A program made the position numbers and the translations under genes. A DNA stretch of 50,469 bases, from assembly GCA_945904015.1 (NCBI GenBank), contig CAMDPK010000031.1:1-50469 (forward strand). The letters are read 5' to 3'. The first letter of the stretch is position 1; the number at the start of each line of letters is the position of its first letter. This document shows, in pieces, positions 26,677-36,800 of the stretch. The notes under the pieces are model-generated. The model was not told where the DNA came from. It saw only the letters and a list, made by a program, of their open reading frames with translations, and did not search any database. Origin of the DNA: Candidatus Kuenenia stuttgartensis (lineage in GTDB: Bacteria > Planctomycetota > Planctomycetia > Planctomycetales > Planctomycetaceae).

Positions 26677-28224
26677 ATGTCGCAGAATCAGTTCTTTGCG
26701 AAGAAGAATCTTCAGGATTTGCTCGACGAAATGGCCGGCGACCACCGCTTGAAGCGAGTCCTCGGTCCGGTCGCACTGACGAGTCTGGGCATCGGAGCGG
26801 TCATCGGAGCGGGCATCTTTGTCTCGACCGGCAAAGCGGCACACGACATCGCGGGGCCGGCCTTGATGGTCTCCTATGTCGTCGCCGGACTGACCTGCAT
26901 CTTCGCGGCTCTGTGCTACGCCGAGTTCGCGTCAATGGCTCCGGTTGCCGGCAGTGCCTACACCTACGCTTACACGACGATGGGCGAGCTTTTCGCCTGG
27001 ATCATCGGCTGGGACTTGGTCTTGGAATACGCGGTCGGAGCGGCGACCGTGGCCAATGGCTGGTCGAGTTATTTTCAGGCCGTGCTGGCGAAGTTCGGCA
27101 TCGTGCTCCCCGACATCATCAGCAAGAACCCGCTGGTTTACGAAAACGGACATTTCGTGACGACCGGAGCCTGGGTCAATCTGCCGGCCGTTTTGATTGT
27201 CGCCATCGTGACTGCGGTGTTGGTCAAAGGCATTCAGGAGAGCGCCAAGTTCAACACTGCGATGGTCATTGTGAAGGTTTTAGCCGTGTTGTTCGTGATC
27301 GGAGTAGGCGCGTTCTACATCGACTCCGCAAACTGGACCCCGTTCGCCCCCTACGGTTGGTCGGGACTGAGTTTCTTTGGACAACCAATTTTGGGTGAAC
27401 CGCAGAATGGCCGCCCCGTCGGCGTGTTGGCGGGAGCGGCCATCATCTTTTTCGCGTACATCGGCTTCGACAGCGTCTCGACTCACGCCGAGGAGGCCAA
27501 GAATCCGCAGCGCGATGTGCCCATCGCAATTGTGACTTCGCTTTTGATCTGCACGGTGCTCTACATCGCGGTCGTGGCGGTGCTGACAGGCATGGTTCGC
27601 TACAACGAGATCGACATCCATGCGGGAGTCTCGGATGCATTCAAGAAGGCCGGCTTGCCCAAAGCCGAGTTCATCATCGCCGGAGCCGGCGTCGCCGGGA
27701 TTACATCCGTGCTGCTGGTGATGATGCTCAGTGCTCCGCGCGTGTTCCTGGCGATGGCTCGCGATGGGCTGGTCCCCAGCAAGTTTTTCGCCGACGTGCA
27801 TCCGCGATTTCAAACACCATGGAAAAGCACGATCCTGATTGGCTTGTTTGTCAGCGTGTTGGCCGGACTGCTGCCGATTGACGCCCTGCTCGATCTCACC
27901 AACATCGGAACGCTGTTCGCGTTCGTCATTGTCTGTGCGGCAGTGCTCATCATGCGCAAGACGAACCCGGACACTCCGCGGCCGTTCCGTTGCCCGTTCG
28001 TTCCCGTTGTCCCGGTGCTGGGGATCGCCGCCTGCTTGATGCTGATGTTTTCGCTCCCCGCCGAGAACTGGTATCGGCTCATTGGCTGGCTGGCGATTGG
28101 GATGTGCATCTATTTCGGCTACGGCCGGAAACACAGCGTTCTCGGCCAACAACTGCGCGGCGAGTTGGCTCGCCACGGCGCGACTCCGGCCGGGTCGCTG
28201 AAAGATGATGGTTCGCAATCATGA
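26677..28224 (+). CDS. APC-family amino-acid permease
   Basis: 515 aa with about 12 to 14 membrane helices. The first helix has the substrate-binding glycine motif GIGAVIGAGIFVSTG, followed by AALCYAEFASMAPVAGSAYTYAY, both typical of the cationic-amino-acid-transporter branch of the APC superfamily. AAIIFFAYIGFDSVSTHAEEAKNPQRDVPIAI is the helix 6 signature, and PRVFLAMARDGLVP follows. It sits in the inner membrane; the substrate is probably an amino acid, but the exact one is unknown. GGAGG lies 11 bases before the ATG. Its TGA overlaps the ATG of the next gene (ATGA), so the two are likely translated in coupled fashion. Confidence 0.94.
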   Translation: MSQNQFFAKKNLQDLLDEMAGDHRLKRVLGPVALTSLGIGAVIGAGIFVSTGKAAHDIAGPALMVSYVVAGLTCIFAALCYAEFASMAPVAGSAYTYAYTTMGELFAWIIGWDLVLEYAVGAATVANGWSSYFQAVLAKFGIVLPDIISKNPLVYENGHFVTTGAWVNLPAVLIVAIVTAVLVKGIQESAKFNTAMVIVKVLAVLFVIGVGAFYIDSANWTPFAPYGWSGLSFFGQPILGEPQNGRPVGVLAGAAIIFFAYIGFDSVSTHAEEAKNPQRDVPIAIVTSLLICTVLYIAVVAVLTGMVRYNEIDIHAGVSDAFKKAGLPKAEFIIAGAGVAGITSVLLVMMLSAPRVFLAMARDGLVPSKFFADVHPRFQTPWKSTILIGLFVSVLAGLLPIDALLDLTNIGTLFAFVIVCAAVLIMRKTNPDTPRPFRCPFVPVVPVLGIAACLMLMFSLPAENWYRLIGWLAIGMCIYFGYGRKHSVLGQQLRGELARHGATPAGSLKDDGSQS

Positions 28225-29060
28225 CTGCGGAGAAGCCTGTGTCACCGAGCGAGTCGGGCTTCCAAAATCGGTCACCTTTTCACCTGAAGCGGTGGGCCAT
28301 CGGCTTCGCGCTGAGCGGTGCCTTGCTCCTGCTGGCGGTGCTTCTGTTCCACCCTATGGAGCAAGGTCGCAGTGATGCGCGGGCCGCGCAATGCCGGAAC
28401 AATCTGAAAGAGATTGCTCTCGCGTTGAACTACTATCACGACAAGTACGGCGCGTTCCCTCCGGCGTTCGTGCCGGACGCGGATGGGCGGCCGATGCACA
28501 GTTGGCGAGTCTTGCTGCTCCCATACTTGCAAGACGCGGAAATGGACAAACTCTACAAGAGGTATCGCTTCGATGAGCCGTGGGATGGACCGAACAATTC
28601 ACTGCTGCACAGCGAACAAGTCGCCGCCTACTCCTGTCCGAGCGACAATGGACCGTATCAATCGCGATGGACCAGCTACTTGGCCGTCAGCGGCCCCGAG
28701 ACGATGTGGCGTCACGACTCGACCGTCACGTTTCGCGACATCAAAGATCGCGTTGCAGACACGATCGCTTTCGTGGAAGTCGCCAACAGTGGCATTCATT
28801 GGCTGGAACCGCGAGACCTCTCGTTGTCATCGCTTGAAGAGGCCGGCGCGAAGTGGCCACCCGTCGGAAATCGAATCGATCACCGAGTCCAACAGTTTTG
28901 GAGCTTCTCCGATTCGCACGAATACGCCGTCCTCGTGAATTGCCAAGTACTTCGTATCGAACGCTCCGCCACAGCCAAAGACCTGCGGCCGCTTTGCACC
29001 ATCAACGGCAACGAGGACTGTGCTCCGGTTTTTCGGCAGCACGCTCATCGCTGGAGGTAG
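28221..29060 (+). CDS. DUF1559 family protein, membrane-anchored variant
   Basis: 279 aa. After one membrane helix (RWAIGFALSGALLLLAVLLF) the segment RAAQCRNNLKEIALALNYYHDKYGAFPPAFVPDADGRPMHSWRVLLLPYL is the DUF1559 (SBP_bac_10-like) signature. The middle CPSD and FVEVANSGIHWLEPRDL also fit. Most planctomycete DUF1559 proteins start with a type IV prepilin-like sequence (GFTLIEL); this one does not, so it is a plain anchored protein. The start overlaps the permease stop by 4 bases, which ties its synthesis to the transporter. The function of the family is not established. Confidence 0.9.
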   Translation: MTAEKPVSPSESGFQNRSPFHLKRWAIGFALSGALLLLAVLLFHPMEQGRSDARAAQCRNNLKEIALALNYYHDKYGAFPPAFVPDADGRPMHSWRVLLLPYLQDAEMDKLYKRYRFDEPWDGPNNSLLHSEQVAAYSCPSDNGPYQSRWTSYLAVSGPETMWRHDSTVTFRDIKDRVADTIAFVEVANSGIHWLEPRDLSLSSLEEAGAKWPPVGNRIDHRVQQFWSFSDSHEYAVLVNCQVLRIERSATAKDLRPLCTINGNEDCAPVFRQHAHRWR

Positions 29061-29073
29061 AGGTCACGGCACA

Positions 29074-30066
29074 TCAGCCGTCCAACGCGGCCCCCAAAGC
29101 CGTCTTCTTGTTGGACGATTCGCGAACCTTGTTGGCGATCCGAGCCAAGACCATTTGGGCTCGCCGTTCACCGTTGCTCTGCGCCCCAAGGAACGTGCTG
29201 TTCATCTTGCCCTGCAAGGTCGTGAGGAGCTTGCGATAGAACTCGAAGCCGTTCAAGGCTTGCTCCATGCCGTCGAACGGAATGCGCGGGATCACAAATT
29301 GCGCATGAAGTTGCTCGAAGTGACGTTTGTGGCCGGCCGAGCTGGGATCACCGATATCAAACTCCTTGACGCACGCCCGCAAGCGATTGTCCGAGTCTCT
29401 CAGAAACCGTCGAGCGTCCTGCCAGTCCTGCTTGTCCTCGCGGCTGGAGTACAGTCGCTCGTCCGGATTGAGATCGCGGTTCAAAGATTTCAATCGACTC
29501 GCCAAGTCGACGAGCATCTTGCGCAGCCGTTCCAAATCCTTTTCGACATCCATCGCGGCGTTCCACTCTGTGTCCAACCGTTCGAGCAACTCGGCAGTTT
29601 GGCTGGTGGGTGCCGATGTCGAAGCACTTGCGGGTGGCATCAACGGTGATGCCACAAACGGCATCATCGGCGGCATGTAGGCCGGTTGCGGCGTAGCAAC
29701 GTAGACCACGAGATTCGGATCGGCCCCGGCCACGAGCGCTGGTAAAGGCTGATCCAAGAGTGGATTGGCTCCATTCATGCCGGGATAAGCCATGCCGTAG
29801 ATCTGCCACATCGCCAGCCAAGTCGGATCGATACCGGTTAAATGTAGGATGGTTCGAAGCGTCAACGACTGAGCCTGTGAGGCCTCGTCCGGAATTCGCA
29901 CAATCAATCCCTGAGGAACTGCCGCAGGCTTAAACCAGACCCACAAAAAACTCTGTGGACCATCGGCGAAACAAATCTGTTCCCAGACTTGCGATGGGGT
30001 CCGAAAAGCAAAACCCGTCGATGTCTCGTTGGATGCTGAACCGCCTGCAAGTAGAGGTTGGCTCAT
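29074..30066 (-). CDS. Coiled-coil protein of unknown function
   Basis: 330 aa from MSQPLLAGGSASNE; GGGA lies nine bases upstream, and the frame stays open further without a signal. It has no signal peptide. An N-terminal domain (about 1-115, with VWEQICFADGPQSFLWVWFKPAAVP and LRTILHLTGIDPTWLAMWQIYGM) is followed by a Pro/Met-rich linker (YMPPMMPFVASPLMPPASAS). The C-terminal half is very helical and charged (ELLERLDTEWNAAMDVEKDLERLRKMLVDLASRLKSL and after) and is probably a coiled coil. I recognise no family. It converges on the DUF1559 gene with 13 bases between stops and is divergent from sufR. Confidence 0.7.
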   Translation of the reverse strand: MSQPLLAGGSASNETSTGFAFRTPSQVWEQICFADGPQSFLWVWFKPAAVPQGLIVRIPDEASQAQSLTLRTILHLTGIDPTWLAMWQIYGMAYPGMNGANPLLDQPLPALVAGADPNLVVYVATPQPAYMPPMMPFVASPLMPPASASTSAPTSQTAELLERLDTEWNAAMDVEKDLERLRKMLVDLASRLKSLNRDLNPDERLYSSREDKQDWQDARRFLRDSDNRLRACVKEFDIGDPSSAGHKRHFEQLHAQFVIPRIPFDGMEQALNGFEFYRKLLTTLQGKMNSTFLGAQSNGERRAQMVLARIANKVRESSNKKTALGAALDG

Positions 30067-30248
30067 CGGTTTGTTCCCTCGACGATGACCTCGTCCCCTC
30101 GACATCGCGTGATGGAAATGGTTCGCGATGTGCCGGGTATCGTCGGTCGGCACGGAGTTTAGTTCTCGGACTTTTCTTGTTCGAGTTCGATTCCGAAGAG
30201 ACGATGAATTCTGCGACCCTGGCGAGTGATTGTCGCTTGCCCAGCCGC

Positions 30249-30274
30249 ATTTTGACAATTTTGGTTGTCAAAAT
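30249..30274. promoter_or_regulatory. Perfect palindrome, probable sufR operator
   Basis: ATTTTGACAA-N6-TTGTCAAAAT has perfect 10-bp arms. It lies 89-114 bases upstream of the sufR ATG and covers the -35 box. Cyanobacterial SufR is known to bind a CAAC-N6-GTTG-type palindrome in its own promoter; the CAA/TTG halves here are similar but the spacing is not identical. Autoregulation by SufR is therefore inference. Confidence 0.65.
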
Positions 30275-30293
30275 TAACGGGCACGGATACTAT
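30265..30293 (+). promoter_or_regulatory. Probable sufR promoter
   Basis: TTGTCA (30265-30270) and TACTAT (30288-30293) are separated by 17 bp, the best -35/-10 pair I found in the window. The -35 is the right arm of the palindrome at 30249-30274, so a bound repressor would block RNA polymerase. Transcription would begin near 30300 with a leader of about 60 bases. Confidence 0.55.
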
Positions 30294-30362
30294 CGCTCGG
30301 CGAGCAGTGGTCGGCAACCGATGAAATTGACGTAACTTCAAGGCTCCTAACTTGGTTTAGCC

Positions 30363-30992
30363 ATGAAAGCTGCACTCGAAACCAGTGACCGGACGTTTCT
30401 GGATCAGCTTCATCGGCTCGGTTCGGGGACGATTTCGGAGATCTGTGGCTCAGTTGGTGTGACGGCGACTGCCGTCCGCCAGCGACTCGTGCGACTGCAA
30501 GGACAAGGCTTCGTCTCGCGAGTCATGGTTCGCAGCGGCCGAGGTCGTCCACACTTCGTTTACCAGGTATCGGAGTCGGGCCTGAACCAACTCGGAGAGA
30601 ATTACAGCGATCTGGCCCTGATCCTCTGGCAAGAAATGCAGAGCATCGAAGAGCCGTTACTCCGCAAGCGGGTCGTGCAGCGCGTGCGTGAGTCGATGGT
30701 CAAGCGCTACGGCCGGACGGATCGCACGCGTTCGTTGCCGGATCGTTTGCGACAGTTGCAGGCATCGTTGGTTGATCGTGGCTTCGATGTGGAAATTGAC
30801 ATGAGCGGAGCACTACCGATTCTGCGAGAAAACAGTTGCCCGTATCAGGAGTTGGCGTCATCCGATGCCGGCATCTGCGAGTTAGAACAAGAAGTTTTTG
30901 GCGACGTTCTGGGATCAAAAATCACGCTCACGAAATGCTGCCGAGACGGGCATCATTGTTGTGAGTTTCAGGCCGAAACCGTGGGGAGTTGA
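30363..30992 (+). CDS. sufR: SufR-like Fe-S cluster-sensing transcriptional repressor
   Basis: 209 aa. Residues about 8-68 form a winged helix ([45 protein letters not shown]). The C-terminal part carries the Cys pattern of SufR: Cys159 in ENSCPYQEL, Cys172 in AGICELE, and Cys192/193 and Cys199/200 in [15 protein letters not shown], expected to ligate an Fe-S cluster. In cyanobacteria SufR represses the suf operon when clusters are plentiful. The gene heads the suf genes here and has a palindrome over its promoter, which supports the call. The extra Cys in each C-terminal pair (CC) is more than the usual four. Confidence 0.9.
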   Translation: MKAALETSDRTFLDQLHRLGSGTISEICGSVGVTATAVRQRLVRLQGQGFVSRVMVRSGRGRPHFVYQVSESGLNQLGENYSDLALILWQEMQSIEEPLLRKRVVQRVRESMVKRYGRTDRTRSLPDRLRQLQASLVDRGFDVEIDMSGALPILRENSCPYQELASSDAGICELEQEVFGDVLGSKITLTKCCRDGHHCCEFQAETVGS

Positions 30993-31071
30993 GTCGATTG
31001 CATCGCGCGATCGTGCCGCTAGAGTTTGCGGCTCGGTACGGATCACAAGACACCAAACAACGGATCAAATC

Positions 31072-31626
31072 ATGAGCAGTTGGATCGAAGGACGCTTTGA
31101 AGAGAACGTGATTGTTTCGACGCTGGAGCAGGCGATGAACTGGGCGAAGGAATCCAGTGTGTGGCCGATGACGTTCGGCCTCGCGTGCTGTGCGATCGAG
31201 ATGATGGCCGTCGGAGCCAGCCGCTTCGACCTGGACCGTTTCGGAGCCGGGGCGTTCCGGGCGAGTCCTCGGCAAGCGGACTTGATGATCGTGGCCGGGA
31301 CAGTCACCTACAAAATGGCCAGCCGAGTGCGGCGGCTCTACGAGCAGATGCCCGATCCGAAGTATGTGATCGCGATGGGAGCCTGCACGGTCGGCGGCGG
31401 CCCGTACTTCAAGTGGGGCTATCACGTCGTCAAGGGGGTCGATCTGGTCGTCCCGGTCGATGTGTACGTCCCCGGCTGCCCGCCGCGCCCGGAGGCACTG
31501 CTCGAAGGGATCATGCGGATTCAAGACAAAATCAAAGCCCGCAAGCTCGGCAAAGGGATGACCGAAGTCCTCCCCGTTCCCCACCACAGCGGAGTCGCGG
31601 CGGTGCCGAGCGTTTTGAATGTGTGA
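31072..31626 (+). CDS. nuoB: NADH-quinone oxidoreductase subunit B
   Basis: 184 aa. It has all Fe-S N2 ligands: the Cys39-Cys40 pair in [11 protein letters not shown], Cys105 in [11 protein letters not shown] and Cys136 in [14 protein letters not shown]. The segment [22 protein letters not shown] is the usual NuoB core. In complex I this subunit holds cluster N2 at the peripheral arm and passes electrons to quinone. It is normally in a nuoA-N operon; here it stands alone between sufR and sufC, 79 bases after sufR. The start at 31072 has no strong ribosome binding site but matches the family N-terminus. Confidence 0.95.
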   Translation: MSSWIEGRFEENVIVSTLEQAMNWAKESSVWPMTFGLACCAIEMMAVGASRFDLDRFGAGAFRASPRQADLMIVAGTVTYKMASRVRRLYEQMPDPKYVIAMGACTVGGGPYFKWGYHVVKGVDLVVPVDVYVPGCPPRPEALLEGIMRIQDKIKARKLGKGMTEVLPVPHHSGVAAVPSVLNV

Positions 31627-31652
31627 GTGATTCGAGAGTCCATTAGAAATCC

Positions 31653-31717
31653 GTACCGCGACCGTTAGGGAGCGGCCTCGCGGATCAAAGCGAGCCGCTT
31701 CCTAACGGTCGCGGTAC
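31653..31717. repeat. Intercistronic inverted repeat (GTACCGCGACCGTTAGGGAG)
   Basis: The arms 31653-31676 and 31694-31717 pair with one mismatch in 24 bp. The element lies between nuoB and sufC, ending 21 bases before the sufC start, and could end the nuoB message or shield the sufC start. Confidence 0.88.
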
Positions 31718-31738
31718 TGCGGAAAGAGTGAAAGTCGA

Positions 31739-32545
31739 ATGAGCGCGATTCTGAAGATCAGCGACCTGCGGGTCGCCGTGGAGGGCAAACCGATTCTCAA
31801 GGGGGTCAACCTGGAGATTCGGCAGGGGGAGATTCATGCCTTGATGGGGCCCAACGGGTGCGGCAAGAGCACTCTGGCCTACGTCGTCGCCGGGCATCCG
31901 AAGTACGAGATCACCGGCGGGGCGATTGAACTCGACGGCGTCAACGTGCTGGAGTTGGACCCCTGCCAGCGAGCACGCCTGGGCATCTTTCTGGCGTTTC
32001 AGTATCCGGTGACGATTCCGGGCGTGAAGGTCTCCGACTTCTTGCGGCACGCGGTCTCGAACGTCCGCAACCCCGACCGCAAAGAAGGGGAAGGGCTGAT
32101 CCCGATGAAGGATTTCCGCAAGGAACTCAAGGATCGGATGTCTGAGATCGACATCGACAGCGAGTTCGCTCGGCGCTACCTCAACGACGGCTTCAGCGGC
32201 GGCGAGAAGAAGCGGATGGAGATTTTGCAGTTGTCACTGCTGCGTCCGCGATTCGCGATCCTCGACGAAACCGACAGCGGCCTCGACAGCGACGCCGTCC
32301 GAGCGGTCAGCGAAGGGATCAACAAACTCCACGGCCCACACATGGGCGTGCTGATCATCACGCACCACGAACGCCTGCTCGAATTCAACAAGCCAAGCTT
32401 CACGCATGTGATGCTCGCCGGGAAAATTGTCGAAACGGGCGATGCGTCACTCGCTCACGACCTGCACGCCAACGGCTACGCAGCGGTGCGAGAACGGCAT
32501 CCGGCGGAGGCAGCAGAAGAACAAGCAGTCACCGTTAAGGCATAA
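31739..32545 (+). CDS. sufC: Fe-S assembly ATPase SufC
   Basis: 268 aa ABC-type ATPase: Walker [11 protein letters not shown] loop [13 protein letters not shown], signature [14 protein letters not shown], Walker [13 protein letters not shown] with the Suf-typical Asp, and the switch His in [10 protein letters not shown]. SufC pairs with SufB and SufD as the SufBC2D scaffold and powers cluster build-up. The C-terminal extension ([17 protein letters not shown]) is probably disordered. It is followed by sufB after 50 bases. A GAAAGAG stands nine bases before the ATG. Confidence 0.97.
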   Translation: MSAILKISDLRVAVEGKPILKGVNLEIRQGEIHALMGPNGCGKSTLAYVVAGHPKYEITGGAIELDGVNVLELDPCQRARLGIFLAFQYPVTIPGVKVSDFLRHAVSNVRNPDRKEGEGLIPMKDFRKELKDRMSEIDIDSEFARRYLNDGFSGGEKKRMEILQLSLLRPRFAILDETDSGLDSDAVRAVSEGINKLHGPHMGVLIITHHERLLEFNKPSFTHVMLAGKIVETGDASLAHDLHANGYAAVRERHPAEAAEEQAVTVKA

Positions 32546-32595
32546 CTTTGGAATGCGGTGCTGAAACACCAAACTCCAGAAGGCGAAAAATAATC

Positions 32596-34023
<1,428 letters not shown>

Positions 34024-34025
34024 TT

Positions 34026-34096
34026 CGTGGGGCAGGTTTTCAACCTGCCAGGATCGGGAGAGTCAACGGACGGGCAGGTTGAAAACCTGCACCACG
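34026..34096. repeat. Intercistronic inverted repeat, family B
   Basis: The arms 34026-34049 and 34073-34096 pair with one mismatch in 24 bp and share the core GGCAGGTTTTCAACCTGCC with the elements at 9176 and 26505. It starts 2 bases after the sufB stop and ends 7 bases before the NUDIX start codon, so it covers the ribosome binding region of that gene. Confidence 0.9.
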
Positions 34097-34103
34097 AAAC
34101 AGC

Positions 34104-34676
34104 ATGTACCTCACCGCCGAGATCATCCGCGAGGTCGAACAGCGATACGGCACTCCGGTTGAGATCGCGCGGCAGTACGAGATGACTCCCGAACAACTCG
34201 ACATTGTGCGGTTGGGGCAAAAGCAAGGACGCTGCCACGACGTGACGCTCGTGATCGTCGATGACGAGCGGAACATCGTGGTGATTCGCAAGCCGAGCTA
34301 TCCGCTCGGCGCTTACCGTACGCCGTCGGGAGGCGTCGAGCTGGGTGAGCCGTTTGATGACGGAGCGATCCGAGAAGCGAAGGAAGAAACCGGTTTAGAC
34401 ATCGTATTGGAGAGATACCTGATCCGAGCCAACGTCCGATTCCACGGCTGCTCGGAAGTGATCGACTGGACGACTCACGTCCTGCAAGCTCGCTCGGCGG
34501 GCGGGAAGTTGCAGCCGATCGATACGAAGGAAATCGTCGAGGCACGCAAAGCAACGATCGCTGAAATCACTGGTCCGATTCGTGAAGTGTTAATCGCCAC
34601 CGGCTCGCCGGGACTGCGATACCGAGCGGAGTTGGATGGACTAGCAATTGAGTTGATGACGAACGAGAGACCATGA
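34104..34676 (+). CDS. NUDIX hydrolase within the suf cluster
   Basis: 190 aa. The Nudix box is complete: GGVELGEPFDDGAIREAKEETGLDI fits GX5EX7REUXEEXGU, with the Glu residues that hold Mg2+. The hydrolase would cleave a nucleoside diphosphate linked to another group. An N-terminal helical segment (MYLTAEIIREVEQRYGTPVEIARQYEMTPEQLDIVRL) precedes the fold. The stop overlaps the sufD start by 4 bases (ATGA), so it is co-translated with sufD. NUDIX genes are not a standard part of suf operons, and the substrate is unknown. No clear ribosome binding site is visible, since a hairpin stem ends 7 bases before the ATG. Confidence 0.92.
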   Translation: MYLTAEIIREVEQRYGTPVEIARQYEMTPEQLDIVRLGQKQGRCHDVTLVIVDDERNIVVIRKPSYPLGAYRTPSGGVELGEPFDDGAIREAKEETGLDIVLERYLIRANVRFHGCSEVIDWTTHVLQARSAGGKLQPIDTKEIVEARKATIAEITGPIREVLIATGSPGLRYRAELDGLAIELMTNERP

Positions 34677-35989
34677 CTGCAACACTGACTGACATTGTGA
34701 CTGGCTTTAGCCGTACCGCCTTTGAAGCCTTCCTCGAATCGCGTGACGAACCCGATTGGATCGTCGACGCGCGGCGGAAGGCGTATGAGCAGTATCAAGA
34801 TCATCTCGCTGTGCCGCTGGACCCGGAGGAATGGAAGCGGGTCGAGACGCGCACGTTTCGGCCGGACCAGTTTCATGTCCGCTCTGAGCCATCCGAGTCG
34901 GCCACGTTTGGATCGCTGATGCAGGATCGGGCGGAGTTCGCCGGGATGGTGACTCACGTCGACGGGCACACGACGCGGGCCACGCTCGATGAGAAATATG
35001 CCAAGCAAGGCGTGCTGTTCGGTGATCTGAGCACGCTGCTGGTGGAGCATCGCGAGAAGCTGGAGCCGTACTTCGGCAAACGTGGCGTGCAAGCTCGACG
35101 AGATCGGTTCGCGAGTTGGCACGCGGCGTTTTGGACCGGTGGGACTGTGCTGTTCGTGCCGCGAGGCGTGTCAATCAACGAGCCGCTCAACAGTTTGATC
35201 GGACTGAGCGCGGCCGGCGCTGCGGACTTCAGTCACACGCTCGTCATCTTGGAAGATGGAGCGTCCGCGACGCTACTCGAAGAAACTTCGTCGGCGACGA
35301 CAGACGCGGCTGGCCTGCATGTCGGCGCAGTCGAACTGATTCTTGGCCGAGATGCGAGACTGCGGTACGTCCAATTGCAGAACTGGAACGACAAGACGTG
35401 GCATTTCGCGCATCAGGCGGGGCGAGTCGAATCAAACGGGATGTTGCAGTGGACGGTCGGTGGACTCGGAGCCAAGCTGGCTCACATTCATCAGGACGTG
35501 CATCTCGACGGACGAGGGGCCGAGGCCGAAGTCAACGGCGTGACGTTTGCGACGAACCGGCAAGTCTTGTCGTACTACACGCAGCAATGGCACAACGCGC
35601 CGGATACTCGCAGCGATCTGCTCTACAAAGACGTGATTCGCGACCGAGCTCGTGTTGTCTGGCGTGGCATGATTAAGGTCGCGCCGGAAGCACAGAAGAC
35701 CGACGGCTATCAACGCAATGACGCGCTCATGTTGTCGGATGCCTGCCGCGTCGATGCGATCCCCGGTTTGGAAATCGAAGCCGACGACGTCCGCTGCACT
35801 CACGGCGCGACGGCTGGTCGAGTTGATCGCGAGCAGATTTTCTACTGCATGGCGCGCGGCCTGTCGGAGTTCGAGGCGATGCACGTGATCGTGCAGGGCT
35901 TTTTGCAAATTGTCTCTGACCGAATTCCGGTGGAGTTGGTCCGCGAGACGCTGAATCAAGCGGTCGAGCGAAAGCTGGGGATCGGCTAG
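34673..35989 (+). CDS. sufD: Fe-S assembly protein SufD
   Basis: 438 aa, a SufB paralogue. GGTVLFVPRGVSINEPLNSLIGL and HTLVILEDGASATLLEETSS mark the start of the beta-helix; YYTQQWHNAPDTRSDLLYKDVIRDRARVVWRGMIKV and IPGLEIEADDVRCTHGATAGRVDREQIFYCMARGLSEFEA the end. The His of CTHGAT aligns with the E. coli SufD His at the SufB-SufD interface, which is needed for cluster formation. It overlaps the NUDIX gene by 4 bases. It is clearly SufD rather than a second SufB because it lacks the SufB VVCDAL and LEHEA motifs. Confidence 0.96.
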   Translation: MTATLTDIVTGFSRTAFEAFLESRDEPDWIVDARRKAYEQYQDHLAVPLDPEEWKRVETRTFRPDQFHVRSEPSESATFGSLMQDRAEFAGMVTHVDGHTTRATLDEKYAKQGVLFGDLSTLLVEHREKLEPYFGKRGVQARRDRFASWHAAFWTGGTVLFVPRGVSINEPLNSLIGLSAAGAADFSHTLVILEDGASATLLEETSSATTDAAGLHVGAVELILGRDARLRYVQLQNWNDKTWHFAHQAGRVESNGMLQWTVGGLGAKLAHIHQDVHLDGRGAEAEVNGVTFATNRQVLSYYTQQWHNAPDTRSDLLYKDVIRDRARVVWRGMIKVAPEAQKTDGYQRNDALMLSDACRVDAIPGLEIEADDVRCTHGATAGRVDREQIFYCMARGLSEFEAMHVIVQGFLQIVSDRIPVELVRETLNQAVERKLGIG

Positions 35990-35990
35990 T

Positions 35991-36068
35991 TGTGGCGCAC
36001 GCGGCTCGCGTGCGAGGATTGATCGGTCTCATACATAAAGGAGACGCACGCGGGCCGCGTGCGCCACA
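35991..36068. repeat. Intercistronic inverted repeat, family C
   Basis: The arms 35991-36014 and 36045-36068 pair with one mismatch in 24 bp and share the core GCACGCGGCTCGCGTGC with the element at 23766. It starts 1 base after the sufD stop and ends 4 bases before the next ATG. The only good Shine-Dalgarno sequence (AAAGGAG, 36037-36043) lies in the loop, 29 bases from that ATG. Confidence 0.9.
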
Positions 36069-36072
36069 GGCT

Positions 36073-36798
36073 ATGTTTGAACGAGTTGCTGCTGTCACCG
36101 AAATTCCCCCGAATGGGCGGAAGTCGATCATTGTGGATGACGTGCCGGCGTTGCTGGTACGGATCGGCAATGACTTCTTCGCCGTCGAAGATGTTTGCTC
36201 GCACGACGGCCAGCCGTTGACAGACGGGCCGGTTGCCGACGGCGCGATCACCTGCCCGCGTCATGGAGCCAAGTTTGATTTGAAGACCGGTCAGGCTCTG
36301 TGCATGCCAGCGACGCGAGGGATTGAGACCTTCGCAGTGCAAGTCCGTGACGGCGAGATCTTCGTTGGACCGGCTGGCTCTGAACCGCCGGTGATGCCGA
36401 GCGTTGCTCCCACAGCTCAAGTCATCGCGAAGAGCGACATCCCAGTCGTCACTGCCGCTTCAACAAGCGGCGATCAAGTGCCGACTCCGGAACCGGGAGC
36501 GGACGACGACATCCGGCTCATTGATGCGTTGAAGCAGGTCATCGATCCCGAATTGATGGTCAACATTGTGGACCTGGGGCTCGTTTATTCGGTCAATCGA
36601 GATGACCGAAAAATTTATGTCGAGATGACGCTGACCAGTCCCGCCTGTCCGGCGGGTCCACAGATTGTGCAGCAGTCGAAGATGGCGCTCGAACGATTGC
36701 GAGACGTTGATGAGGCGGAGATCAAGCTGGTGATGACTCCGCCATGGACGCCGGATCGAATGACCGACGAGGCGAAGGACATGCTGGGGATTTTCTAA
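36073..36798 (+). CDS. Rieske [2Fe-2S] domain fused to SufT/MIP18 domain
   Basis: 241 aa from MFERVAAVTE. Residues 1-100 are a soluble Rieske ferredoxin domain with ligands Cys42-x-His44 (CSHDG) and Cys61-xx-His64 (CPRHGAKF). A disordered linker (about 103-142, rich in Pro, Ser and Thr) joins it to a C-terminal domain at 147-241 of the DUF59/MIP18/PaaD-type SufT family: LIDALKQVIDPELMVNIVDLGLVYSV and EMTLTSPACPAGPQI with Cys192. SufT proteins help load Fe-S clusters onto targets. The fusion, placed directly after sufD, suggests a Rieske-type redox or cluster-holding step joined to a maturation factor. Family calls are strong; the combined role is inference. Confidence 0.93.
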   Translation: MFERVAAVTEIPPNGRKSIIVDDVPALLVRIGNDFFAVEDVCSHDGQPLTDGPVADGAITCPRHGAKFDLKTGQALCMPATRGIETFAVQVRDGEIFVGPAGSEPPVMPSVAPTAQVIAKSDIPVVTAASTSGDQVPTPEPGADDDIRLIDALKQVIDPELMVNIVDLGLVYSVNRDDRKIYVEMTLTSPACPAGPQIVQQSKMALERLRDVDEAEIKLVMTPPWTPDRMTDEAKDMLGIF

Positions 36799-36800
36799 AA

